NCBI GenBank assembly: GCA_009881125.1
Contig: WXFH01000036.1
Span: 14,682 to 78,681, forward strand
Direction of reading: 5' to 3'
Source: Acidaminobacter sp.
GTDB taxonomy: Bacteria; Bacillota_A; Clostridia; Peptostreptococcales; Acidaminobacteraceae
Length of the DNA stretch: 64,000 bases
Shown: piece after piece, positions 1-7,886 of the stretch
Numbering within the stretch: the stretch's first letter is position 1
Layout: the number at the start of each line of letters is the position of its first letter
Made by a program: the position numbers and the translations under genes
Notes under the pieces: generated by a model
What the model saw: the letters and a program-made list of their open reading frames with translations, nothing else
What the model was told of the DNA's origin: nothing
Databases searched by the model: none

Positions 1-644
1 ATGAACAGGATGGCAATACCTGCCTCGCAAATTCGCCTCATTGCTGCCAGAAGCGTATCCGCTTCACTTTCAGTCAAGACTGCAGTTGGCTCATCGAAAA
101 CCAGGAGTCTAACATTTTTCTTGTCAATTTCACGGGCAATTTCAATGAACTGCATGTAGCCTACCGGCATGCCGGAAACACCCTGACGTTCGTTAATGTC
201 GACGCCGAGAGTATCGATAGCTTGACGGGCATCCGCGTTCATGGCTTTTCTGTCTAAGGTTTTCATGGATTTTCCAAACAAAGCGCTGACGACATTGCTT
301 TTTAGAATTTCTCTGTTGAGTTTGATATTCTCAGTGACAGTAAATCCGGGAATGAGCATGAATTCCTGGTGGACCATGCCTATACCGTGTTCCATGGCAT
401 CTTTTGGTGACTTGATCTGAACTTCTTTGCCATCGATCATAATCTTGCCGCCATACCCACCTGTACTATGTATGACTGGCATACCGAAAAGGATGTTCAT
501 AAGAGTTGATTTGCCGGCGCCATTTTCACCGAGCAGGGCGTGAACCTCACCTGCGCGGGCATTGATCGTGACACCTTTTAGCACTTTGTTGCCGAAGTAG
601 TCTTTTTGAATATCTTGCATCGAAAGGACATATGGTTCGCTCAA
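1..644 (-). CDS. ABC transporter ATP-binding protein, sugar/nucleoside-importer type (partial)
   Basis: This is the N-terminal part of an ABC importer ATPase; 214 codons are visible and the gene runs off the left edge. Reading the minus strand from a TTG preceded by AGGGGAGG, the protein shows Walker A GENGAGKST (residues 39-47), a Q-loop in MVHQEF, and Walker B LLVFDEPTA. The usual LSGGQ signature is replaced by MPVGYMQ, which still leads into the typical IEIARE helix. The layout resembles the first ATPase domain of double-domain sugar or nucleoside importers such as RbsA or YufO. It lies about 165 bp downstream of the DUF3798 lipoprotein gene on the same strand and very probably energises the same importer. 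The substrate cannot be told from sequence. The absence of a stop before the edge is a window limit, not a mutation. Confidence 0.88.
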   Translation of the reverse strand, partial: MSEPYVLSMQDIQKDYFGNKVLKGVTINARAGEVHALLGENGAGKSTLMNILFGMPVIHSTGGYGGKIMIDGKEVQIKSPKDAMEHGIGMVHQEFMLIPGFTVTENIKLNREILKSNVVSALFGKSMKTLDRKAMNADARQAIDTLGVDINERQGVSGMPVGYMQFIEIAREIDKKNVRLLVFDEPTAVLTESEADTLLAAMRRICEAGIAILF

Positions 645-732
645 GCTGTACCTCCCCTGATTGTGTCATTTGCATTTAGTACCCTGTAGTTTTATGATTC
701 TGATTCGCGTATACAGACACTTTTCATTTAAA

Positions 733-764
733 ACCGGAGGCGCCTTTTAGTGGCAGCCTCCGGT
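733..764 (-). terminator. Hairpin terminator or attenuator between lipoprotein and ABC ATPase genes
   Basis: On the minus strand ACCGGAGGC pairs perfectly with GCCTCCGGT around a 14-nt loop and is followed by TTTAAATG. The T tract is short, so partial termination that lowers ABC gene expression relative to the binding protein is likely. This differential arrangement is common in importer operons. Confidence 0.65.
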
Positions 765-808
765 GCGCTGTAGAACTTTTGCTTCATTAAGAACTTAACA
801 GGGTTCTA

Positions 809-1984
809 TTAGAAGGTAATGTAGTCGGAAAGAACCATGAAGAAGTTTTCAAAGGTATTGCCTGTACTTTCATTTGTGAAAGTATCGAGTTGAATTGGAG
901 AACCAGCAATCTTAGTAAAGACTTCTTCTACCTTTGCTTTGTCAACTTTGTCAGTTGTTTCGCCATTGAGGTATGCAATAGCATATTCAACGCCGCCTTC
1001 AACAAACATCATGTTGACTGGGATCGGCCATGTTGAGAATTTGCCTGTACCGCCGCCTTCAGCGATTTTAGCTGTGATTTCGCCAACGAGGAAGTCTATG
1101 TCGCCTTTTTTGTCTTCAGGAATCTCGATGCCAAGAGCACCTGGATAGCCGTGGTAAGGTGATGGACAGCATTGCTGCGGATAAAGGGCGCCGCCCTCGA
1201 GGACAGCTTTGATCAAAGGCTCCTGCATAGAGCAGTTTGTGCTGAAGAATGCGGTATCAGTGCCGTATTCCTGAATCTTTCTTGGAACGTCTTCGAGAAT
1301 AAACTGTTGAGCGCCTGGAACGCCAGCGTCACCGGTAGGGTCCGGAGCAGTCGCGTCTACAAAAGTGATGCCAAGTCGCTCGCACTCAGATTTAAATATG
1401 TCTCTGCGCATAGCGAGAAGCTGATAAGACATGTGACGTGGGAAGGAATAGTGCACGAATGTCTTCGCGCCCATATTTTGAGCTTGCTCAATGATCGTAT
1501 AGCCCATGCCGAGCTCGTCAGCCTGGAAGACGACGTCAGCTTTGCTGGCGATCATGTCTGGGTCTTCACCAGGTACGCCAGCGACGAAAAGAATGTCATC
1601 CCGGATTTCGCGAACTTTGTCAATGGCAGCAGAAGTGCCAGGGACAGCCTGAACGATGACGATGGCCTTGACTTCAGGATCAGAAGCCATAGAAAGAACG
1701 TTCGCGATAGTCGTTTCTGTTTCTTTCATGAAGTTGTCCGGGTAAGTTTGAAGAATAATCATATCGCCATATTTTTCTTTCATTTTCTCAGCGGCGCGAT
1801 ATTCTTCTTCACCTTGGGAAACTGTGCCTGTCATGATGCCGATCTTATAAGCTGGTGCTTCAGGAGTGGCTGGTGTTTCGCCACCAGCAGGTGCAGCTGG
1901 AGCAGGTTCTTCTGTAGGTCCGCAAGCGGCGAGACTGAAAATCATAACCGCAAGCATCAGCAGTGCCAATATTCTCTTTGACAT
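809..1984 (-). CDS. DUF3798 family solute-binding lipoprotein
   Basis: This 391-residue protein is a predicted lipid-anchored extracellular binding protein. Residues 1-21 form a signal peptide ending in the lipobox LAAC, with Cys21 as the lipidated residue, followed by a Pro/Ala/Glu-rich linker to about residue 45. The mature part begins YKIGIMTGTVSQGEEEY and has the alternating strand/helix pattern of a type 1 periplasmic-binding fold. I recognise the family as DUF3798, whose ligand is not established. The next gene on the same strand is an ABC ATPase, so the protein is taken to be the ligand-capturing part of that importer. A near-consensus promoter lies upstream (2035-2063), and the ribosome-binding site AAAGGGGGA precedes the ATG. 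Several cysteines in the second half (around NCSMQ and QQCCPSP) are unusual for such a protein. Function beyond ligand binding is unknown. Confidence 0.88.
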   Translation of the reverse strand: MSKRILALLMLAVMIFSLAACGPTEEPAPAAPAGGETPATPEAPAYKIGIMTGTVSQGEEEYRAAEKMKEKYGDMIILQTYPDNFMKETETTIANVLSMASDPEVKAIVIVQAVPGTSAAIDKVREIRDDILFVAGVPGEDPDMIASKADVVFQADELGMGYTIIEQAQNMGAKTFVHYSFPRHMSYQLLAMRRDIFKSECERLGITFVDATAPDPTGDAGVPGAQQFILEDVPRKIQEYGTDTAFFSTNCSMQEPLIKAVLEGGALYPQQCCPSPYHGYPGALGIEIPEDKKGDIDFLVGEITAKIAEGGGTGKFSTWPIPVNMMFVEGGVEYAIAYLNGETTDKVDKAKVEEVFTKIAGSPIQLDTFTNESTGNTFENFFMVLSDYITF

Positions 1985-2034
1985 ATGTATCCCCCTTTTA
2001 CAATCTTGGTCAGCAGCGCTCTGACCTAATAAAA

Positions 2035-2063
2035 ATTCTACATGAATTTACCAAATCCTTCAA
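2035..2063 (-). promoter_or_regulatory. Sigma-A-type promoter of the DUF3798 lipoprotein gene
   Basis: Read on the minus strand, a -35 box TTGAAG (2063-2058) is followed after exactly 17 bp by a -10 box TAGAAT (2040-2035). This puts the transcription start near 2028, about 45 nt ahead of the start codon. Confidence 0.7.
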
Positions 2064-2079
2064 TGATGCAAAAAAAATC

Positions 2080-2099
2080 AAAATGAATATATTCATTTT
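2080..2099. repeat. 20-bp perfect palindrome, possible operator
   Basis: AAAATGAATATATTCATTTT is a perfect dyad whose nearest edge is 17 bp upstream of the -35 box of the lipoprotein-gene promoter. The position suits a transcription-factor site. It resembles an ARG box, but its half-sites are too close together. Confidence 0.45.
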
Positions 2100-2267
2100 T
2101 AATGTATAAAATAACAGACCGGAATTGTTTATACGTTTAAGAATTCAGAAATTTCAACGGTTTCAATCAATTTAATTGAAATCTCATTTCAAATCACTTT
2201 CATTTGTTAAGAAAACTTCATATATCTTAAGATGCTTTTGGAGCAGAATTTAATAAAGCCGTTGAGC

Positions 2268-2301
2268 AAAAAAAGACCCCCTTAGGCTGCCAGGGGATCT
2301 T
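2268..2301 (-). terminator. Rho-independent terminator of ychF
   Basis: On the minus strand AGATCCCC pairs with GGGGGTCT around a loop of about 11 nt and is followed directly by seven T residues. It lies 75 bp past the ychF stop codon. Confidence 0.85.
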
Positions 2302-2375
2302 CAGAAAATTCTATATGAATTTGTATGTTAATCAGCACTGTATTAAAAAGGTGAGACTTAAGTCAACGTAAAGGC

Positions 2376-3467
2376 CTAGACATTGAAGCGGAACAGGATC
2401 ACGTCGCCGTCCTTAACTTCATACTCTTTGCCTTCAAGGCGGACCAAGCCTTTTTCCTTAGCATGTGCCATAGTACCGACATGTATTAAATCATCATAAG
2501 CAATAGTTTCTGCGCGAATGAAGCCACGTTCAATATCAGAGTGGATTTTCCCGGCTGCCTGTGGGGCTTTTGTTCCGCGACGGATCGTCCAAGCTCTAAC
2601 TTCCTGCGGTCCGGCAGTCAGAAAGCTGATCAAATCGAGCAGGTGATAGCAAGCGTGGACAAGCTTGTCGAGCCCGGCTTCGTCAAGTCCGAGGTCATTT
2701 AGAAATGCAATGCGGTCCTCCTCGTCGAGTTCAGCAATTTCCTGCTCGATTTTGGCGCAAATAACGACAACCTCTGCTTTCTCCGTTTCAGCGTGCTCTC
2801 TGACAGCAGCGACATATGGGTTGTCTACACCGCTCATCAAATCATCTTCCGAGACGTTGGCAACATAAATAATAGGCTTATAAGTCAGAAGGTTGAAGCT
2901 CTTTGCAAGGCGATCCTCTTCATCATCCAGATCCAGAGTTCTCGCACTTTGGCCGGATTCAAGCACCCCATTGATTCGTTCGAGAAGGTCGAGTTCTGCC
3001 TGAAGTGACTTGTCCGCCTTCAAACCCTTTCTTGTCTTGTCGATGCGGCGCTCGATCATTTCAAGATCTGAATAAATCAATTCCAAATTGATAGTTTCTA
3101 TATCGCTGAGGGGCGCAATTTTGCCTTCCACGTGTACGACATTGTCATCTATAAAACAGCGGACGACGTGAACAATTGCAGCAACCTCACGAATGTGGCC
3201 CAGGAATTTGTTGCCGAGACCTTCACCTTTGCTGGCGCCTCTAACAAGTCCTGCGATGTCGTAGAACTCTATAGCGGTCGGAACCACTCTTTGAGAGTTA
3301 TATAGCCCTTGAAGGACACCAAGTCTCTTGTCCGGAACGGCAACGACGCCGACGTTTGGTTCGATAGTACAGAAAGGATAGTTCGCAGACTCCGCGCCTG
3401 CCTTTGTGATCGCGTTGAACAATGTGCTTTTTCCAACGTTGGGAAGCCCAACAATGCCTAATTTCAT
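2376..3467 (-). CDS. ychF: Redox-regulated ATPase YchF (Obg-related)
   Basis: YchF is a cytosolic ribosome-associated P-loop protein that prefers ATP to GTP and has been linked to translation and oxidative-stress control. The 363-residue length is standard. The N-terminus carries the P-loop GLPNVGKST, a [20 protein letters not shown] switch region follows, and the base-specificity loop reads NVSE instead of the NKxD of true GTPases, the hallmark of ATP preference. A TGS domain forms the C-terminus ([16 protein letters not shown] onward). The gene stands alone with its own promoter (3539-3567) and terminator (2268-2301), diverging from rpsD. Identification is secure. Confidence 0.96.
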   Translation of the reverse strand: MKLGIVGLPNVGKSTLFNAITKAGAESANYPFCTIEPNVGVVAVPDKRLGVLQGLYNSQRVVPTAIEFYDIAGLVRGASKGEGLGNKFLGHIREVAAIVHVVRCFIDDNVVHVEGKIAPLSDIETINLELIYSDLEMIERRIDKTRKGLKADKSLQAELDLLERINGVLESGQSARTLDLDDEEDRLAKSFNLLTYKPIIYVANVSEDDLMSGVDNPYVAAVREHAETEKAEVVVICAKIEQEIAELDEEDRIAFLNDLGLDEAGLDKLVHACYHLLDLISFLTAGPQEVRAWTIRRGTKAPQAAGKIHSDIERGFIRAETIAYDDLIHVGTMAHAKEKGLVRLEGKEYEVKDGDVILFRFNV

Positions 3468-3538
3468 CTAATCCTACCTCGCTTATTTTTCAGGTGCCGC
3501 ACCAACGGTCAGCGTCACTCATATTGACCCACCTGAAG

Positions 3539-3567
3539 ATTATAATAGAAAACCAGACAACATGCAA
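3539..3567 (-). promoter_or_regulatory. Sigma-A-type promoter of ychF
   Basis: On the minus strand TTGCAT (3567-3562) and TATAAT (3544-3539) are separated by 17 bp. The inferred start, near 3532, falls inside the right arm of an 8-bp inverted repeat (CACCTGAA 3530-3537 and TTCAGGTG 3489-3496), which may be an operator or a leader hairpin. Confidence 0.75.
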
Positions 3568-3625
3568 TTCTAAAGAAGGAAAAGACTAAGGACAAATGAG
3601 CCGAGCAAATGATAATAAAAATCAT

Positions 3626-3654
3626 TTGCAACAAAGAAAGGTTTTTGATATACT
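3626..3654 (+). promoter_or_regulatory. Sigma-A-type promoter of rpsD
   Basis: TTGCAA (3626-3631) and TATACT (3649-3654) are separated by 17 bp, giving a start near 3661 and a leader of about 42 nt. It runs divergently from the ychF promoter. Confidence 0.75.
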
Positions 3655-3665
3655 GACTTTGGCTT

Positions 3666-3700
3666 GATTTTACCGCGGCAATCCAAAATCTGGAGGTAAA
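3666..3700 (+). promoter_or_regulatory. Candidate S4 autoregulatory leader with two exclusive pairings
   Basis: Two 6-bp pairings share the same T residues. GATTTT (3666-3671) can pair with AAAATC (3685-3690), leaving the ribosome-binding site free. TTTACC (3669-3674) can instead pair with GGTAAA (3695-3700), which covers most of the Shine-Dalgarno sequence GGAGG. S4 represses its own mRNA in Bacillus, so a translational switch is plausible, but the stems are short. Confidence 0.35.
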
Positions 3701-3702
3701 GC

Positions 3703-4290
3703 ATGGCTAAACCCATGGGACCAAAATTCAAAGAATGCAGACGGCTTGGACTAAACGTCCACGGCCACCCCAAAGCAATGGACCGCTATAAGCAGGGCAT
3801 GGCGCGGGACGATCGCAAACTGTCAAAATACGGGGAGCAGCTCCTCGAAAAGCAACGTCTCAAAGCTTACTACGGCGTTATGGAAAAACAAATGACACAC
3901 TATGTCCGGCGCGCATTTAAGAGTCGCGACATACCTGGCAATTATTTAGTACGAGCCCTTGAAACTCGTCTGGACAATCTGGTTTATCGTGCCGGATTTG
4001 CCACAACACTGAGACAGGCACGACAAATGGTCGTACATGGCCATATTTCTGTCAATGGAAGAAAACTGGATATTCCGAGTTTTCCTGTAAATGTGGGGGA
4101 TGTCATAGCACTGCGGTCTGAGTCGCAAGTTTTCCAGAATAATTACGATTCAGCTTTGGGTACTGTGCCCTACATTGGACGGCTAGAGGCACAGCGTTCC
4201 GTTGTCCTGGTTAGAATGCCGGAGCGCTTCGAAGTCCCTGTTGTGATCAACGATGCGCTGATAGTTGAATTCTACTCCAAACAGCACTGA
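3703..4290 (+). CDS. rpsD: 30S ribosomal protein S4
   Basis: S4 is a primary 16S rRNA-binding protein that nucleates assembly of the small-subunit body and often regulates its own mRNA. The 195-residue product has the N-terminal S4 region and a typical S4 RNA-binding domain around residues 87-150 (LETRLDNLVYRAGFATTLRQARQ). The N-terminal cysteine cluster of the zinc-binding C+ form is absent; only a single Cys remains near FKECRR, so this is a C- form. It is monocistronic, as in Bacillus, outside the alpha operon, with its own promoter, short leader and terminator. GGAGG lies 5 nt from the ATG. Confidence 0.96.
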   Translation: MAKPMGPKFKECRRLGLNVHGHPKAMDRYKQGMARDDRKLSKYGEQLLEKQRLKAYYGVMEKQMTHYVRRAFKSRDIPGNYLVRALETRLDNLVYRAGFATTLRQARQMVVHGHISVNGRKLDIPSFPVNVGDVIALRSESQVFQNNYDSALGTVPYIGRLEAQRSVVLVRMPERFEVPVVINDALIVEFYSKQH

Positions 4291-4343
4291 TTGGTGATGT
4301 TTGCCGATGGTAACGTGTCCAACAATTCAATTTATTATAAAAA

Positions 4344-4369
4344 TAGCAGGGAAACCTGCTGTTTTTTTT
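4344..4369 (+). terminator. Rho-independent terminator of rpsD
   Basis: AGCAGG and CCTGCT form a perfect stem around a GAAA tetraloop, followed by a run of eight T residues. It ends the rpsD transcript before yfmF. A TATAAT hexamer at 4379-4384 may belong to the next promoter, but no convincing -35 was seen. Confidence 0.88.
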
Positions 4370-4419
4370 AAAAAAAGGTATAATAGAAACAACTACAATG
4401 TCATAACACAGGTGATTAC

Positions 4420-5697
4420 ATGATAGAAGAGGTTAAATACATCCAATTGGCCCAAGGAGTCAGGCTTGTGCTGATCAGGTCAGGCAAATTCAAGACTGAC
4501 TTGGTGAGTGTTTATTTGAAACGTCCGCTGGACAAGGCAGAGGCGACTTACAATACATTGCTTGCAAGGGTTATGGAACGCGGGACTGAACAATATCCAA
4601 CCACACAGTCCTTTAATGCGCATCTTGATAACTTATACGGCGCAATGCTTTATTCTGATGTCACCAAAATTGGAGAGCTGCATATACTCCAGTTTAAGAC
4701 TCAATTGCCCAGGAGTTCCTGGATTCTGGACATGAATTCATTAAAAGAAGCCATTGGCATTTTAAAAGAAGTGATCTTCGAACCCGCCTTGGAAGAAGGT
4801 GCTTTTATTAAGGCCTATGTCGACCAGGAAATCGAGAATCTGAAACAGGAAATTGAAAGCCGGACTAACGACAAAGCCACTTACGCCATGGATCGAATGG
4901 TGGAGCATATGTGTCCCGACGAGCCTTACAGTGCGTATACTTACGGAGATGTTTCTTTTCTTGAAGATATGGACGCTGTTAAACTCTACCATCATTATTT
5001 AAAAGTTCTCAAGGAAGCGGAAATTGACATAGTTGTGTTCGGCGATTTTGAATTTGACAAGGCTTTGACGGAATGCAAAGAAGCGTTTGCGTTTTCAGGC
5101 GCAAGGACGTCTTTGGAAGTAACCTCTCCTTGGCGTTCAGAACTCGGCAAAGTGAAAGAAATTATTGAACGAACTGATGTCAATCAAGCAAAGTTAGTTA
5201 TTGGATACCGCTCGGTCATTAGCGGCGACCATCCTCTCTATTATCCGGCCATGTTGTTCAGCACCGTATTGGGCGGGACTCCGAGCAGCCGTTTGTTTAA
5301 CCGGGTCAGGGAAAAAGAAAGCCTTTGTTATTACATTCAGTCCAAATTTGACAGGTTCAAGGGCATGCTCATGGTTATGGCCGGGATAGACAAGACGTCC
5401 GGTACAAAAGTCACAGAACTGACAGATGAAATCCTCCGGGATTTAATTGAAGGCCGTGTCACTCAGGAGGAACTGGAGATTGCTAAAAAATCAATAGTTT
5501 CAGGCCTTAGGTCCATTACGGACTTCCCGAACAGTTATAGCAATTTTCTGTTTTCCCAACTTCTGTCACATGAGGAATTGGATATTGAAAGAATTATCGA
5601 CAAGGTCAATCAGGTTAGCGTTGATCAGATGACCGAAGCAGGCAGGACCTTTGTCAAAGACACATGGTATATGTTGACAGGGGAGGAAGACCAATGA
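4420..5697 (+). CDS. yfmF: M16-family peptidase-like protein, YfmF type (non-catalytic partner)
   Basis: This 425-residue protein has the two-lobed M16 (insulinase/processing-peptidase) architecture but lacks the HxxEH zinc motif; the equivalent position reads TLLARVMERGTEQYP. It overlaps by 4 bp (ATGA) a second M16 gene that has the motif, so the two probably form a heterodimer of one active and one inactive subunit. Homologues in Bacillus are linked to the 5-aminopentanol modification of elongation factor P, which is known from the family and not shown here. No signal peptide is visible, so action is cytosolic. The ATG at 4420 follows a weak site (CAGGTG). Confidence 0.85.
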   Translation: MIEEVKYIQLAQGVRLVLIRSGKFKTDLVSVYLKRPLDKAEATYNTLLARVMERGTEQYPTTQSFNAHLDNLYGAMLYSDVTKIGELHILQFKTQLPRSSWILDMNSLKEAIGILKEVIFEPALEEGAFIKAYVDQEIENLKQEIESRTNDKATYAMDRMVEHMCPDEPYSAYTYGDVSFLEDMDAVKLYHHYLKVLKEAEIDIVVFGDFEFDKALTECKEAFAFSGARTSLEVTSPWRSELGKVKEIIERTDVNQAKLVIGYRSVISGDHPLYYPAMLFSTVLGGTPSSRLFNRVREKESLCYYIQSKFDRFKGMLMVMAGIDKTSGTKVTELTDEILRDLIEGRVTQEELEIAKKSIVSGLRSITDFPNSYSNFLFSQLLSHEELDIERIIDKVNQVSVDQMTEAGRTFVKDTWYMLTGEEDQ

Positions 5698-6992
5698 ACA
5701 AATGGACAAGTTATTCAGACCCTCTATTAAATGAAACTATTCTAAAACACAAAATGGATTGCGGACTGGAGGTCTATTTGCTAGTCAAGCCCGGATTCGC
5801 AAAAAAGTTTGCTTACTTCGGCACACGATATGGCGCTTTCTTTAATGAAATTATCCTCGAGGGGAAACGCGTCACATTTCCGCTTGGCGCGGCCCACTTT
5901 CTCGAGCACAAGATCTTTGAAGATAAGGAAAAGAACGTATTCGACGCTTTCTCGGAGCTTGGTGCTTCCGTCAACGCTTACACCAACTATACTTCTACGG
6001 TCTATCATTTTTCCACCAGCGAAAATTTCGAGCCCAGTCTCGAAAAACTTCTTGAATTTGTTCAAAGAACTCATCTGACAGACGAAAATGTCGAGAAGGA
6101 AAAAGGGATCATTCTCCAAGAGATTGCCTCTTATGAAGATGATCCGGGCTTCAGAACCTTGGTTAATTTATTGAAGAATTTATATTTGGAGCACCCTGTC
6201 AGGGAAGATATTGCCGGAACGCCTGAATCAGTCTCTGCGACAACGAAAGAAGAGCTTGAACTGGCGTACAGCACTTTTTATGTGCCGGAAAACATGGTTC
6301 TTTTCGTTGCGGGCGATCTTGATCCGGATCGTGTATTGGAAATTGTAGAGCAAAATTTAGATGATGCCTTCAAACAACGAAAGAGCCAATTTGAGCTGGT
6401 GATGCCACACGAGCCTGCCGGTTGTCAAAAGGAACGAGTTGAACTTGAAATGTCTGTCCCGGCGCCACTTTTTGAAATGGCTTATAAGCATCCTCCGTTT
6501 CCTTATGGCGCTCAGGAAACACTCAAACATACCATGGAGATCAAAGTATTGCTGGATGCGCAATTTGGTCGCGGCTCCATTTTTTACAACAAGATGTATG
6601 AAAGTGGTATATTCAATCCGACTTTGTCCATAGATTTTACGCAGGGTCAGGGTTATACTTACACTATTTTCGGTGGCGAATCCCAGCGATTCGAAGAAGC
6701 TATTGAAGCGTTTCGCGCTGAAATTGCGAGAATTCTGGAGGAAGGGCCTGACCGTGACGCGTTTGAGCGCATCCGCAGAAAAATGACCGGGAAGTTCATC
6801 AGTGCTTCGAACTCGCTTCAGTATTTGTCCAGTGCTTTCATGCATTATTACATGAAGGGACATCATCTGTTCGATTATCTTAAAACCATTCATGAGATCC
6901 AAGTGAATGAGGCTTTTAAAACCTTTCAAAGCATATTTTCAAATCCGGATGAAGTCATCTCGATTATCAAACCAAGAGGAGAGAAATCATAG
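5694..6992 (+). CDS. yfmH: M16-family zinc metallopeptidase, YfmH type
   Basis: This 432-residue M16 metallopeptidase contains the inverted zinc motif HFLEH near residue 69, with a downstream glutamate in the KEKGIILQEIASYED helix completing the expected ligand set. The start is placed at the ATG overlapping the yfmF stop (ATGA), since GGGGAGGAAGA lies 5-10 nt upstream; an in-frame GTG 30 nt earlier lacks such a site. With YfmF it should form a cytosolic heterodimeric protease-like complex connected by family knowledge to EF-P lysine modification. The stop shares one base with the GTG start of lgt, so translation of the three genes is probably coupled. Confidence 0.88.
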   Translation: MNKWTSYSDPLLNETILKHKMDCGLEVYLLVKPGFAKKFAYFGTRYGAFFNEIILEGKRVTFPLGAAHFLEHKIFEDKEKNVFDAFSELGASVNAYTNYTSTVYHFSTSENFEPSLEKLLEFVQRTHLTDENVEKEKGIILQEIASYEDDPGFRTLVNLLKNLYLEHPVREDIAGTPESVSATTKEELELAYSTFYVPENMVLFVAGDLDPDRVLEIVEQNLDDAFKQRKSQFELVMPHEPAGCQKERVELEMSVPAPLFEMAYKHPPFPYGAQETLKHTMEIKVLLDAQFGRGSIFYNKMYESGIFNPTLSIDFTQGQGYTYTIFGGESQRFEEAIEAFRAEIARILEEGPDRDAFERIRRKMTGKFISASNSLQYLSSAFMHYYMKGHHLFDYLKTIHEIQVNEAFKTFQSIFSNPDEVISIIKPRGEKS

Positions 6993-7723
6993 TGAATCCA
7001 GTTGCATTTGAAGTTTTTGGCATAGGCATACGCTGGTATGGCATTTTGATAGCCGCTGCCATGTTGATAGGTTCCGTCTACACCATTCGCGAGGGCAAGA
7101 AACTCGGGTATTCAGAGGATCATCTTTTGGATTTGATTTTGGTGGTTTTGGTGAGTGCCATAGTAGGGGCAAGACTTTGGTATGTGGCTTTCAACTTATC
7201 TTATTATCTTTCAGATCCATCAGAAATTATCAACTTGAGAGGCGGCGGTCTTGCTATACACGGCGGTGTGGTATTTGGCATTATTGCCGGATATTTTGTC
7301 ACCCGCTGGAGACGCCTCGACTTTTTTAAGATGGCTGATGTCATAGCACCGGTTTTAGCCCTTGGTCAGGCAATTGGCAGGTGGGGAAACTTCGCCAACC
7401 AGGAAGCCCACGGCGGTCCGACAGCTTTGCCGTGGGGAATTATGATTGATGGTGTAAAGGTTCATCCTACTTTTTTATATGAGTCTTTGTGGAACCTGGC
7501 GCTCTTTGCATTTCTGATGACTTACAAAAAAAGAAAGCCTTTTGACGGCGCACTGATGTTCCTGTACCTGATTGTTTATTCGGTTGGACGCTTTTGGATT
7601 GAGGGGCTTCGAACAGACAGTTTGATGGTCGGTCCGTTCAGAACAGCTCAAGTGACGAGCTTGATCATGATTGCTGTTGGCGCAGCTGCCTGGCGCTGGA
7701 GATCGAATCGCAGCAAGTCTTAA
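6992..7723 (+). CDS. lgt: Prolipoprotein diacylglyceryl transferase
   Basis: Lgt transfers diacylglycerol from phosphatidylglycerol to the lipobox cysteine of prolipoproteins, such as the DUF3798 protein in this window, at the cytoplasmic membrane. The 243-residue protein has about seven hydrophobic segments and family signatures: GGGLAIHGGVVFG in the first part and GRWGNFANQEAHGGPT with the conserved Arg and Asn residues in the middle. Start is GTG at 6992, overlapping the previous stop by one base, with GAGGAGAG 7-14 nt upstream. A hairpin terminator follows at 7811-7837. The matching signal peptidase gene lspA was not found in the window. Confidence 0.95.
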   Translation: MNPVAFEVFGIGIRWYGILIAAAMLIGSVYTIREGKKLGYSEDHLLDLILVVLVSAIVGARLWYVAFNLSYYLSDPSEIINLRGGGLAIHGGVVFGIIAGYFVTRWRRLDFFKMADVIAPVLALGQAIGRWGNFANQEAHGGPTALPWGIMIDGVKVHPTFLYESLWNLALFAFLMTYKKRKPFDGALMFLYLIVYSVGRFWIEGLRTDSLMVGPFRTAQVTSLIMIAVGAAAWRWRSNRSKS

Positions 7724-7810
7724 CGAAATGGTTTTTTTTACAGTCTCAAGTAAGAAACAAATAATTTCTAGTCAATTTCAGATTGTGTGTAAACGAGTTT
7801 TGAAAAACTT

Positions 7811-7837
7811 AAAGGCGCTCCTATGGGCGCTTTTTTT
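7811..7837 (+). terminator. Hairpin terminator after lgt
   Basis: AAAGGCGCTCC pairs with GGGCGCTTT with single-base bulges, and seven T residues follow. It closes the yfmF-yfmH-lgt unit. Confidence 0.7.
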
Positions 7838-7886
7838 ATTGCCATAATTGATGGAAGGATGTGTTGGCAGCGGATATTGGAAGTGG

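Larger units (their letters stand above)
1985..2375. other. Intergenic region with promoter, palindromes and ychF terminator
   Basis: This AT-rich gap between two minus-strand genes holds the lipoprotein-gene promoter (2035-2063), a 20-bp perfect palindrome (2080-2099), a looser inverted repeat TTTCAAT/ATTGAAA (2161-2181) and the ychF terminator (2268-2301). No coding potential was seen on either strand. Confidence 0.7.

Noticed and set aside
1172..1981. A 269-codon open frame on the plus strand, antisense to the DUF3798 lipoprotein gene.
   Set aside because: The minus-strand frame has a signal peptide, lipobox, ribosome-binding site and family features. The plus-strand frame has none and reads as an arbitrary sequence.
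2080..2099. ARG box for an arginine repressor.
   Set aside because: The half-sites TGAAT and ATTCA are separated by two bases here instead of the four of the usual site, and no arginine gene is near. It is kept only as a generic palindrome.
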